This document shows positions 1-6,435 of a stretch of DNA of 10,197 nucleotides, one piece after another (position 1 is the stretch's first letter; each line of letters starts with the position of its first letter). The stretch covers positions 1 to 10,197 of the forward strand of contig CALWDV010000039.1 of assembly GCA_944376785.1 (NCBI GenBank). The letters run 5' to 3'. Position numbers and translations under genes: made by a program. The notes beneath the pieces were generated by a model. It did not search any database. It was not told where the DNA came from and saw only the letters and a list, made by a program, of their open reading frames with translations. This DNA comes from an uncultured Clostridia bacterium (lineage in GTDB: Bacteria; Bacillota; Clostridia; Christensenellales; UBA1242).

Positions 1-1517
1 GTGTTCCAACTGGAACAACACAATTTGAAAAACGTGGCATTGCAACAATGTTACCTTGTTGGAACAGTGAAAAATGTATTCAATGCAATATGTGTGCATT
101 TGTTTGCCCACATGCTGCAATAAGACCACATTTAATTGATGAGAAAGAATTGAAAAATGCTCCTGAAACATTAAAAACAATTAATGCAACAGCCGAAAAT
201 GGTAAAAAATTTGTTATGCAACTAAGCCCATTAGATTGCACTGGCTGTGGTGTTTGTGCTAGTGTTTGCCCAACGAAAGAAAAAGCTTTAACAATGGTTG
301 ATGTTAGCAACATTTTTGAAACTGAAAAACAAAATTATAACTATTTACAAACTATTCCAACTGTTAAAAGTAATTTATTTAAAAACAACACAGTTAAGGG
401 TGTTGGTTTTGATAAACCATATTTCGAATTCAGTGGCGCTTGTGCAGGATGTGGCGAAACTCCTTATATTAAAGTTATTTCCCAGTTATTTGGCGACCAT
501 ATGGTTGTTGCAAACGCAACAGGATGTTCAAGCATTTATGGTGGCAGTGCTCCAACCTGCCCTTACACATTTGATGAAAATGGCGGACCTGCATGGGGAA
601 ATAGTTTGTTTGAAGACAATGCTGAATTTGGATATGGCATAAAACTAGGTTTAAAAATTAAACAGGCACAATTAAAAAAATTATTAGAAGAAGTTAAAAA
701 CAACAAATTTTCAAATAAATTAAAAAATTTAGTTACTGAATATTTTGAAAAAAGCACAGCACAAGAGCAACGTGAATTTAGAACTAAAATTATTGAAAAC
801 TTACAACTTGAAAAACAAGTTAATGAAAACCTTGTTAAACAAATTTTAAATTTACAAGATGCTTTCATTAACCAAAGTTTATGGATTATTGGTGGTGATG
901 GCTGGGCTTATGATATTGGTTATGGTGGTTTAGATCATATTCTTGCCAGTGGCGAAAATGTTAACATTTTAGTTTTAGACACAGAAGTTTATTCTAACAC
1001 TGGTGGTCAGGCAAGTAAGGCAACTCCAACAGGTGCAGTTGCAAAATTTGCTAGTGGTGGAAAACAACGCCCTAAAAAAGATTTGGGTTTAATTGCTACT
1101 GTTTATAAAGATGTTTATGTTGCAAAAGTTAGCATGGGTGCTGATATGAACCAATTTTTAAAAGCTGTTAGAGAAGCTGAAGCTTATGATGGAGTTAGTT
1201 TAATTATTGCATATGCACCTTGCATCAATCACGGAATTAATATGAGTGACAGCCAATTAGAAATGAAAAAAGCCGTTGAATGTGGTTATTGGAACTTATG
1301 GAGATATAACCCAGAACTAAGAAAAGAAGGTAAAAATCCTTATATTATTGATAGCGGTGACCCTACAAAAGATTATTTTGAATTTTTAAATGGCGAAAGC
1401 AGATATTTTTCATTAATGAAGAAAAATCCTGAAATTGCTTCAAATTTATTTGAAAAAGCAAAAGAACAAGCAAAAGAAAACAGAGAAACAATTAAAAAAC
1501 TTAGTGAAGAAAAATAA
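1..1517 (+). CDS. nifJ: Pyruvate:ferredoxin oxidoreductase (PFOR), C-terminal part; 5' end outside window
   Basis: Oxidises pyruvate with CoA to acetyl-CoA and CO2, reducing ferredoxin in the cytoplasm; a core enzyme of anaerobic energy metabolism. The frame is open from base 3, giving 504 residues that begin in the PFOR motif VPTGTTQFEKRGIA, so the Met at base 48 is internal. Seen in order (fragment numbering): a 2[4Fe-4S] ferredoxin domain with Cys25, 28, 31, 35 and Cys79, 82, 85, 89; the proximal-cluster motif CAGC at Cys147/Cys150, then Cys175 in ATGCSS and Cys407 in APCINHG; and a thiamine-diphosphate-binding segment with GGDG at about 297-300 followed by DTEVYSNTGG. The single-chain enzyme is usually about 1,170-1,190 residues, so roughly the first 670-690 lie upstream. 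All visible cofactor ligands are intact. The gene ends in TAA, with a strong terminator 7 bases later. Confidence 0.97.
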   Translation, partial: VPTGTTQFEKRGIATMLPCWNSEKCIQCNMCAFVCPHAAIRPHLIDEKELKNAPETLKTINATAENGKKFVMQLSPLDCTGCGVCASVCPTKEKALTMVDVSNIFETEKQNYNYLQTIPTVKSNLFKNNTVKGVGFDKPYFEFSGACAGCGETPYIKVISQLFGDHMVVANATGCSSIYGGSAPTCPYTFDENGGPAWGNSLFEDNAEFGYGIKLGLKIKQAQLKKLLEEVKNNKFSNKLKNLVTEYFEKSTAQEQREFRTKIIENLQLEKQVNENLVKQILNLQDAFINQSLWIIGGDGWAYDIGYGGLDHILASGENVNILVLDTEVYSNTGGQASKATPTGAVAKFASGGKQRPKKDLGLIATVYKDVYVAKVSMGADMNQFLKAVREAEAYDGVSLIIAYAPCINHGINMSDSQLEMKKAVECGYWNLWRYNPELRKEGKNPYIIDSGDPTKDYFEFLNGESRYFSLMKKNPEIASNLFEKAKEQAKENRETIKKLSEEK

Positions 1518-1524
1518 AAGTTAT

Positions 1525-1566
1525 AATAACAAAAAAATCGCTTTATAAAGCGATTTTTTTGTTATT
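1525..1566 (+). terminator. Intrinsic terminator after nifJ (perfect 42-bp palindrome)
   Basis: Two 21-base arms are exactly self-complementary, centred between 1545 and 1546. The GC-containing core is ATCGCTTTATAAAGCGAT, followed by seven Ts (1554-1560). It starts 7 bases after the nifJ stop. The symmetry means it could also work on the minus strand, but no minus-strand gene lies nearby, so nifJ is the likely client. Confidence 0.9.
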
Positions 1567-1585
1567 TAATTATTATGCAATTTAA

Positions 1586-1605
1586 ACATAAAAATATTTT
1601 TATGT
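1586..1605. repeat. Perfect 20-bp AT palindrome upstream of the thyX promoter
   Basis: The sequence ACATAAAAATATTTTTATGT is its own reverse complement. It ends 3 bases before the proposed thyX -35 box, a position suitable for an operator or an UP-type element. No regulator can be named from the sequence, and AT-rich palindromes arise by chance more often in such a genome. Confidence 0.4.
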
Positions 1606-1608
1606 GAT

Positions 1609-1637
1609 TTGACTTAGAAATTTAATAATGCTAAACT
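1609..1637 (+). promoter_or_regulatory. Sigma-A-type promoter for thyX
   Basis: TTGACT (1609-1614), a 17-base spacer, then TAAACT (1632-1637), with an extended -10 TG at 1629-1630. The expected transcription start near 1644 leaves a short leader of about 20 bases containing the ribosome-binding site. Confidence 0.7.
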
Positions 1638-1654
1638 AAAAAAAGAAAATTAAC

Positions 1655-1659
1655 GGAGG
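1655..1659 (+). promoter_or_regulatory. Ribosome-binding site of thyX, decides the start
   Basis: GGAGG at 1655-1659 directly abuts an ATG at 1660, which is too close for initiation. The next in-frame ATG at 1666 has a normal 6-base spacer, so it is the preferred start and the protein begins MKVTVIAS. Confidence 0.8.
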
Positions 1660-1665
1660 ATGAAT

Positions 1666-2844
1666 ATGAAAGTTACAGTTATTGCCTCAACAAAACAAAA
1701 TTATGTTGCATCAAAAGAAGAATTAGAAAATTTTGGTGGACATGCTGCCGGTGTTTGTTATATGCCTGAAAATTTTGAAGCATTAATGAACGAAGATAAA
1801 GCAAAAACCGATAGAAGAATTAACCAAACAAAACAAAGTGGACACCACAGTGTTTACGACCACGAATTTATAAGCTTACAACTTGAAGACATTCCAAAAG
1901 CACTAGCAATGGTTTTAAACAATGAAAAAATGTACACCACAAGTGAAAAATCTGCCAGATACACTAAAATGGTGTTAAAGGAAGATGAACAAATTTTATT
2001 TGACAAATGGTTAAAAATTTTTGAAGATTTGTTTAGAAATGAATATGCTGAAAAATACCCACAATTTTTTACCGATAAAAAACTTGAAAAGTTAGCACAA
2101 GAAAACGCAAGATATTTAATTTCAGTTTTTACACCAACATCAATGATTTACACTTGTTCATATCGTCAATTAAATAACATTTATAGTTTCTTACAACAAG
2201 AAATTAACAGAGAAAATCAAAATGAATTTTATAAAAAATTAAAACCTGCAATGCAAAGTTTTTGTGAAGCAATAAAAATTAATACTCCTTATTTTGATGA
2301 ATTTTTAGCAAGAAATGAAAAACAACGAAAGTTTTCATTAGTTCCACAAAAAAATGTTGACTCATTAGTTGAATATTTTGGTGATATTTATTTAACAAAA
2401 TATAAAGGTTCTTTTGCAGAACTTGCACAAGCACAACGTCACAGAACTTTAAGTTATAATTTTAGTTTACTTGATAATAATGAATTTTTTATTCCTCCAA
2501 TTTTAAAAGATAAACCTGAACTTGTTGATGAATGGATTAAAGATTGTAATAAACAAGCCAAAGTTTTTCCACAAGGAATGCTTATTAACATTGCTGAAAT
2601 GGGAACATTAGATAACTTTATTTTAAAAATGAAAGAAAGAAAATGCACTTTTGCTCAACTTGAAATAAACAATCAAACAGATGCCACATTAAAAAAATAT
2701 TTAGAACAACTAAAAGCAACAAATCATCCACGTGCAAGTGAACTTGAAAAATACACACATGGTTCTCGTTGCACATTCCCTGACTATAATTGCCCTGCAC
2801 CATGTGGCATTAAAGAAGGAATTAACGGAACAAGAAAATTTTAA
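1666..2844 (+). CDS. thyX: FAD-dependent thymidylate synthase, long tandem-Thy1 form
   Basis: ThyX makes dTMP from dUMP using methylene-tetrahydrofolate, FAD and NADPH in the cytoplasm. At 392 residues this protein is far longer than the usual 220-250. The N-terminal half carries SGHHSVYDHE (about 58-67, matching the H-x-TPFEH region), EKSARYTKM (94-102, matching the ExSxRYxKL half of the signature) and RYLISVFTPTSMIYTCSYRQ (149-168, matching the ThyX helical region). The C-terminal half carries QRHRTLSYN (257-265, matching the RHRxxSxN half). I therefore read it as two Thy1-like repeats sharing one divided signature. A C-terminal Cys group (369, 376, 380) follows GSR. The family call is secure; catalytic activity is inferred. 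No thyA or folate gene is adjacent. The gene has its own promoter and converges on dusB. Confidence 0.88.
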   Translation: MKVTVIASTKQNYVASKEELENFGGHAAGVCYMPENFEALMNEDKAKTDRRINQTKQSGHHSVYDHEFISLQLEDIPKALAMVLNNEKMYTTSEKSARYTKMVLKEDEQILFDKWLKIFEDLFRNEYAEKYPQFFTDKKLEKLAQENARYLISVFTPTSMIYTCSYRQLNNIYSFLQQEINRENQNEFYKKLKPAMQSFCEAIKINTPYFDEFLARNEKQRKFSLVPQKNVDSLVEYFGDIYLTKYKGSFAELAQAQRHRTLSYNFSLLDNNEFFIPPILKDKPELVDEWIKDCNKQAKVFPQGMLINIAEMGTLDNFILKMKERKCTFAQLEINNQTDATLKKYLEQLKATNHPRASELEKYTHGSRCTFPDYNCPAPCGIKEGINGTRKF

Positions 2845-2886
2845 TTTTTTTAGTATAATATTTTTAAATTTACAAAAGATAATTAT

Positions 2887-2933
2887 GTAAAGAGGTTAAA
2901 TGATTCCCGTTTAATCATTAACAACCACTTTAC
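2887..2933. other. Imperfect hairpin-forming element between thyX and dusB
   Basis: GTAAAG (2887-2892) pairs with CTTTAC (2928-2933), GGTT (2894-2897) with AACC (2923-2926), and AATGATT (2899-2905) with AATCATT (2913-2919), around a CCCGTTT loop. The breaks are an A/A mismatch and a small asymmetric internal loop. It is separate from the terminator hairpin that starts 7 bases later. It could be a structured thyX 3' untranslated region, a small RNA, or a decayed miniature repeat. Function unknown. Confidence 0.45.
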
Positions 2934-2939
2934 TATAAT

Positions 2940-2987
2940 AAAAAGAAGAAGTTTAAATGGTACTTATGATTTAAACTTCTTCTTTTT
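2940..2987. terminator. Bidirectional terminator shared by convergent thyX and dusB
   Basis: A 19-base perfect stem (2940-2958 with 2969-2987) closes a 10-base loop. The + strand ends in a run of Ts after CTTCTTC, serving thyX. The minus strand ends in CTTTTTATTA, serving dusB. The right arm covers the last codons and the TAA stop of dusB (2971-2973), so the dusB end is folded into its own terminator. Confidence 0.75.
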
Positions 2988-3918
2988 TATTTAAATTTTC
3001 AAAAAAATTTTCCAACATTAAAACAACATTGTCTAAATTTTTTTCTTTAACAATTTCTGTTTTTAACTGTGTGGAATTTCTATACCCTTTTAAATACCAC
3101 AAAATATGCTTTCGCATATGTTTAACAACAAAAACTTCTGGATAATATTGCCTTAAAATATTAATGTGTTGTTTAATATCGTTTAATTTATTATCCAATA
3201 CATTTTTATTTAATAATTCACTAAAAATTTCTGGTCTGCCAAGTGCTCCCCTGCCAACCATTACAGCATCAACACCTGTTGCTAACATTTTTTTGTATGA
3301 ATTTATGTCAACAACATCTCCGTTTCCAATAACAGGAATTTTAACTGCATTTTTAACTTGTTTAATTAAATTTAAATCAGCAAAACCACTGTAAAATTGT
3401 TCACGTGTTCTTGCATGAATTGTTATGGCACTTGCACCAGCTTTTTCACACATTTTTGCAAATTCAACTGCATTAATATTATCATTCCAACCAGCTCTAA
3501 ATTTAACTGTTACAGGTTTAGTTGTTGCTTTAACACATTCGGAAATAATATTAAAAGCCAAATCAACATTTCTCATTAAGGCACTACCCTCGCCATTTTT
3601 AACAATTTTAGGTGCTGGACAGCCCATATTAATGTCGATTATATCAAACTTGCTTAAATATTTGCTTTTTACAATTTGAGCCATAATTTTAGGGTCTGAA
3701 CCAAAAATTTGAGCAACTTTTATGCTTTCATTATTTGCAGTTATTAACAAATCTTCTGTTTTTTTATTTTTATATTTTAATGCCTTTGCACTAACCATTT
3801 CACAAACAGCATAATCGGCACCATAATTAATTGCCAAACTTCTAAAACCAACATCTGTAACACCAGCCATTGGAGCCAATATTAAATTGTTTTTTAATTC
3901 TATATTACCAATTTTCAT
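2971..3918 (-). CDS. dusB: tRNA-dihydrouridine synthase, DusB family
   Basis: FMN-dependent enzyme that reduces specific uridines of tRNA to dihydrouridine. Its 315 residues are normal for the family. The N-terminus MKIGNIELKNNLILAPMAGVT is the standard start of these proteins. Also seen: MVSAKAL (41-47), VAQIFG (68-73), DINMGCPAPK (95-104) with the catalytic Cys100, VKFRAGW (138-144), ITIHARTR (165-172), IPVIGNGD (194-201) and VMVGRGALGRP (219-229), the FMN-phosphate-binding loop of the TIM barrel. The C-terminal helical tRNA-binding domain follows. No Shine-Dalgarno sequence is visible in the AT-only leader, and I could not fix a promoter in the 200-base gap upstream, which otherwise holds the HU terminator. 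The stop lies inside the shared terminator. Confidence 0.95.
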   Translation of the reverse strand: MKIGNIELKNNLILAPMAGVTDVGFRSLAINYGADYAVCEMVSAKALKYKNKKTEDLLITANNESIKVAQIFGSDPKIMAQIVKSKYLSKFDIIDINMGCPAPKIVKNGEGSALMRNVDLAFNIISECVKATTKPVTVKFRAGWNDNINAVEFAKMCEKAGASAITIHARTREQFYSGFADLNLIKQVKNAVKIPVIGNGDVVDINSYKKMLATGVDAVMVGRGALGRPEIFSELLNKNVLDNKLNDIKQHINILRQYYPEVFVVKHMRKHILWYLKGYRNSTQLKTEIVKEKNLDNVVLMLENFFENLNKKEEV

Positions 3919-4054
3919 AATTTTATTTTATATTAATATTCTTTACTTGTAAATTAATTTTTATAAAAGCAAAAACTTAGATAATACGTGTTCATATTAG
4001 CAACAGTTAATATAAATTATTGAACATATGCACAAGTAATATTATTTAAATTAA

Positions 4055-4082
4055 TAAAAAAGTTCCGTTTAAAACGGAACTT
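4055..4082 (-). terminator. Intrinsic terminator after the HU genes
   Basis: AAGTTCCGTTT (4060-4070) pairs with AAACGGAACTT (4072-4082) around one base. On the minus strand the hairpin is followed by six Ts (plus-strand A run 4055-4060). It sits 36 bases beyond the HU stop. The + strand side lacks a T run, so it acts on the minus strand. Confidence 0.9.
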
Positions 4083-4118
4083 AAAAATGTTTATTTTAGT
4101 TAAAGTATTAAGTTAATA

Positions 4119-4394
4119 TTATTTATTAACTGCTTCTTTAATTGCTTTACTTGGTTTGTAAGCAACTGCACGGCAAGCAGGAACCTTAATAACTTCTTTT
4201 GTTCTTGGGTTGATGCTTTCTCTTGCTGCTCTGGTTTTAACAACAAATTTACCAAAACCAGCCAAAGCAACTTCGTTGCCTTTTGCTAAATCAGCAACAA
4301 CTGTATTTAACATTTCATCAACAACGGTTGTAACTTCCTTTTGAGTTAAACCAGTTTTGTCTGCAACAACTTTTACTAAATCAATTTTATTCAT
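4119..4394 (-). CDS. hup: HU family histone-like DNA-binding protein (copy 1)
   Basis: Small dimeric nucleoid protein that bends and compacts DNA without strong sequence preference. The 91 residues fit HU (about 90). MNKIDLVKVVADKTGLTQKE forms the N-terminal helix-turn-helix. AGFGKFVVKTRAARESINPR leads into the beta arm with the DNA-intercalating proline at position 63. The C-terminal part is VPACRAVAYKPSKAIKEAV. The usual GRNPxTG arm is altered: Ile at 61 and Lys at 66 replace Arg and Gly. The start at 4394 is preferred over the ATG at 4400 because the ribosome-binding site is 9 bases away rather than 3, and because HU proteins typically begin MNK. It has its own strong promoter, so it is probably the main HU, and lies directly downstream of a divergent paralogue. 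Confidence 0.95.
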   Translation of the reverse strand: MNKIDLVKVVADKTGLTQKEVTTVVDEMLNTVVADLAKGNEVALAGFGKFVVKTRAARESINPRTKEVIKVPACRAVAYKPSKAIKEAVNK

Positions 4395-4403
4395 AAACAT
4401 TTT

Positions 4404-4410
4404 CTCCTTT
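4404..4410 (-). promoter_or_regulatory. Ribosome-binding site of HU copy 1, decides the start
   Basis: AAAGGAG on the minus strand. It is 3 bases from the ATG at 4400 but 9 bases from the ATG at 4394. The equivalent leader of the paralogue places its site 7 bases from MNK, supporting the inner start. Confidence 0.7.
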
Positions 4411-4425
4411 ATGTTTTCTATGGTA

Positions 4426-4453
4426 ATTATAGCATAATTAAAGGAATATGCAA
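4426..4453 (-). promoter_or_regulatory. Sigma-A-type promoter for HU copy 1
   Basis: On the minus strand: TTGCAT (4453-4448), a 16-base spacer, then TATAAT (4431-4426), with an extended -10 TGC at 4434-4432. A perfect -10 hexamer and a leader of roughly 25 bases suggest strong, independent expression of this HU gene. Confidence 0.85.
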
Positions 4454-4472
4454 AACATTTTTAAACATTTTT
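4453..4472 (-). repeat. Tandem 10-bp direct repeat at the HU promoter
   Basis: AAACATTTTT occurs twice without a gap (4453-4462 and 4463-4472), at and just upstream of the -35 box. The spacing is about one helical turn. It may act as an UP element or as paired protein sites; low complexity makes chance possible. Confidence 0.4.
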
Positions 4473-4521
4473 ATATTTTAAAATTGACTTTATTTCGCAG
4501 TTTTTTAATAGTTTTAATATT

Positions 4522-4794
4522 TTAGCTTACAACACTTTTTAAAGTTTTGCCAGGTTTGAAACTTGGAACAGAACATGCAGGTAATAAATGAATTTTTTTA
4601 GTTTGGGGGTTAAAACTTCTTCTAGCCAAACGTTGTTTAACTTCAAACTTACCAAATCCAACCAAGTTAATGTTGTCACCATTTTTTAATGTATTTTGAA
4701 TTATTTGAGTTATTGCATTTAAACAATTATTACAATCTTTTTGTGATAGTTTTGATTTTTTTGAAATTTCTTTAACAAATTCTAATTTATTCAT
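4522..4794 (-). CDS. HU family DNA-binding protein (divergent copy 2)
   Basis: A second HU-type protein of 90 residues, clearly paralogous to the copy 127 bases downstream. Both start MNK, share VGFGKF or AGFGKF, NP-x-TK in the arm (Pro63 kept) and PAC at 72-74. This copy differs in having Cys21 and Cys24 (CNNC) in the N-terminal helical region and more Lys and Asn. Its ribosome-binding site GGAG (4802-4805) has a 7-base spacer, and the leader resembles that of copy 1. It begins 51 bases after the flippase stop with no strong promoter seen, so it may be co-transcribed from spoVT. In related genomes an hup gene commonly sits in the spoVT-yabM-mazG-yabO neighbourhood, which this position matches. 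HU or a specialised HU-like protein are both possible. Confidence 0.92.
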   Translation of the reverse strand: MNKLEFVKEISKKSKLSQKDCNNCLNAITQIIQNTLKNGDNINLVGFGKFEVKQRLARRSFNPQTKKIHLLPACSVPSFKPGKTLKSVVS

Positions 4795-4810
4795 AAATTT
4801 TCTCCTTTTT

Positions 4811-4823
4811 GTTAATTATTAAC
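4811..4823. repeat. 13-bp inverted repeat in the leader of HU copy 2
   Basis: GTTAATTATTAAC is a perfect inverted repeat of 6-base arms around one base. It lies immediately upstream of the AAAAAGGAG ribosome-binding site (4802-4810). It could be an operator for local control of the downstream HU gene; no regulator is identified. Confidence 0.3.
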
Positions 4824-4845
4824 CTAAATAAGAAAATTTATACAA

Positions 4846-6435
4846 TCACTTTGTTTTAACAATATTTCTTCTTTTAAAAACTTTTAATTCGTTATTATTA
4901 AAGCTTTTAAATAAAAATATTAATATAATATAGCAAATAAGCCCAACCCCACCAGCAATAATTGAATAAACCCAAACATTTAATGAAATTAATGATAAAC
5001 GTAGTAAATACATAACAACACCACTAATTATGGCACTTGCAGTTGGTGAAACCAAAATTTTAGTTAAATTAAATTTTAATGCAACATATTTTTTTATGTA
5101 ATATAAATCAATTAAAGTTGCAATGCTTAAAAATATTAAGTTACTAATTGTTACTCCAAAAATATTTATATTAAAATTTGGAACTAAAATAAAAATAAAT
5201 ATAGTTCTAAACAATAAAGCAATTAATAAACTTGTGAAAGGAATTATTGGTTTGTTAATGCTTTGCAAAACTGATGTGAATGTTTGTAAAAAAGCATAAT
5301 ATAAAATACTAACAGAACTAATCATTAGCAACTTATAAGAAAATGTGAATTCATCAATAACTAAATCGCTTAATCCATTAGAATATAGAATTTTTATTAT
5401 GTCAGGTGCAAAAATTAAAAAAACTAAAAAACACGGCAAAGCAATAATCCAAGTTATTTTAATGAAAAATGATGTTTTAAACTGAACTTCACTTTCATTA
5501 TTTTTTGCATACAAACCACTTAAATTAGGCATTATTGCTGTTGCAAGTGATGCACACAATAAAACCGGTAAATTAATTAACGTGTTAACAATGCCATTAC
5601 TAATGCCATAAAGATTGGTTGCTTGTAAACTTGAAAACCCCGAATTTGTTAACAAGTTTACAATTAAAAAACTATCTAAAAAACTTGTTATAGGCACAAT
5701 TATTGCACTTAATGTTGCTGGATAAGCATATAATAAAATTTTTTTTAAAGCCTCAAAAAAAGTGAGATTTTTGGTTTTAGGTGTTTCTATTTTATAAATT
5801 AGTTTGTTTTTATATATTAAATAATTAATAACAATTAGAATTAAAGCAAAAAACTCTGATATTGTAACGCCTAAAATTGCACCAAAAACTGCATAAGTAA
5901 TTCCTTTTCTTAAAAAAACATTTGCTAAAATTAAACCTGCAACCAGTTTAACAATTTGTTCAAGAATGTTATTAAGCAAAGTGGGAACCATGTTTTCTTG
6001 TCCTTGAAAATAACCTCTAACCACTGCAATTATTGATGCAAAAATAATTGCAGGTGCTATTGCAACATATCCAACTTTTGCATTAACATTTCCTTGAAGT
6101 AATGCTAAATTCTCACTTAAAAGAATTAAAATTAAACTAAAAATTAAACTTAAACAAAAAACGTAAATTAATGAAGCTTTAAAAATAGTTAATTCATTTT
6201 TTTTGTTATGTGCAATGCGTTCAACACTAACTAATCTGCTAACAGCCAAACTCACACCTGAACTAATTAAAACCAAAAGTAAACTATAAAATGGAAAAAC
6301 CAAATAATAAAGTCCCATTCCGTTTGTTCCTAAAATGTTTGTTAGCGGAATTTTATATAAGGCGCCAACAAATTTTGCAATTAGCCCACCCAAAGCAAGT
6401 AATAATGCACCAATTAATACTGATTGCTTTTTCAT
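4846..6435 (-). CDS. MOP/MATE-superfamily flippase, SpoVB/YabM group
   Basis: Polytopic inner-membrane protein of 529 residues with about fourteen hydrophobic segments by eye, the size and topology of SpoVB, YabM and MurJ-like lipid-linked oligosaccharide flippases. The N-terminus shows the group pattern KFVGALYKIPLTNILGTNGM (21-40) followed by GLYYLVFPFYSLLL. These proteins are thought to move lipid-linked peptidoglycan or polysaccharide precursors across the membrane; the substrate here cannot be read from sequence. Position directly after spoVT, as for yabM (532 residues) in Bacillus subtilis, favours that orthologue over spoVB proper or murJ. The start codon overlaps the spoVT stop by one base (TAATG) with no obvious ribosome-binding site, implying translational coupling. 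It ends in TGA, unlike the TAA used by its neighbours, with a short basic tail, KRRNIVKTK. Confidence 0.9.
   Translation of the reverse strand: MKKQSVLIGALLLALGGLIAKFVGALYKIPLTNILGTNGMGLYYLVFPFYSLLLVLISSGVSLAVSRLVSVERIAHNKKNELTIFKASLIYVFCLSLIFSLILILLSENLALLQGNVNAKVGYVAIAPAIIFASIIAVVRGYFQGQENMVPTLLNNILEQIVKLVAGLILANVFLRKGITYAVFGAILGVTISEFFALILIVINYLIYKNKLIYKIETPKTKNLTFFEALKKILLYAYPATLSAIIVPITSFLDSFLIVNLLTNSGFSSLQATNLYGISNGIVNTLINLPVLLCASLATAIMPNLSGLYAKNNESEVQFKTSFFIKITWIIALPCFLVFLIFAPDIIKILYSNGLSDLVIDEFTFSYKLLMISSVSILYYAFLQTFTSVLQSINKPIIPFTSLLIALLFRTIFIFILVPNFNINIFGVTISNLIFLSIATLIDLYYIKKYVALKFNLTKILVSPTASAIISGVVMYLLRLSLISLNVWVYSIIAGGVGLICYIILIFLFKSFNNNELKVFKRRNIVKTK

Noticed and set aside
563..868. 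A minus-strand open frame with several Cys opposite nifJ.
   Set aside because: It overlaps the conserved PFOR thiamine-diphosphate region and has no ribosome-binding site; a mirror of AT-rich coding sequence.
2900..2914. A four-codon reading frame (MIPV) preceded by AGAGG inside the thyX-dusB hairpin, resembling a leader peptide.
   Set aside because: No regulated gene follows on the + strand; the next feature is a terminator and then a convergent gene. The bases are better explained by the hairpin.
3990..4026. TGTTCA and TGAACA inverted repeat in the gap upstream of dusB.
   Set aside because: The arms are only 6 bases, with a 25-base AT-rich loop, and not placed relative to any promoter I could support.
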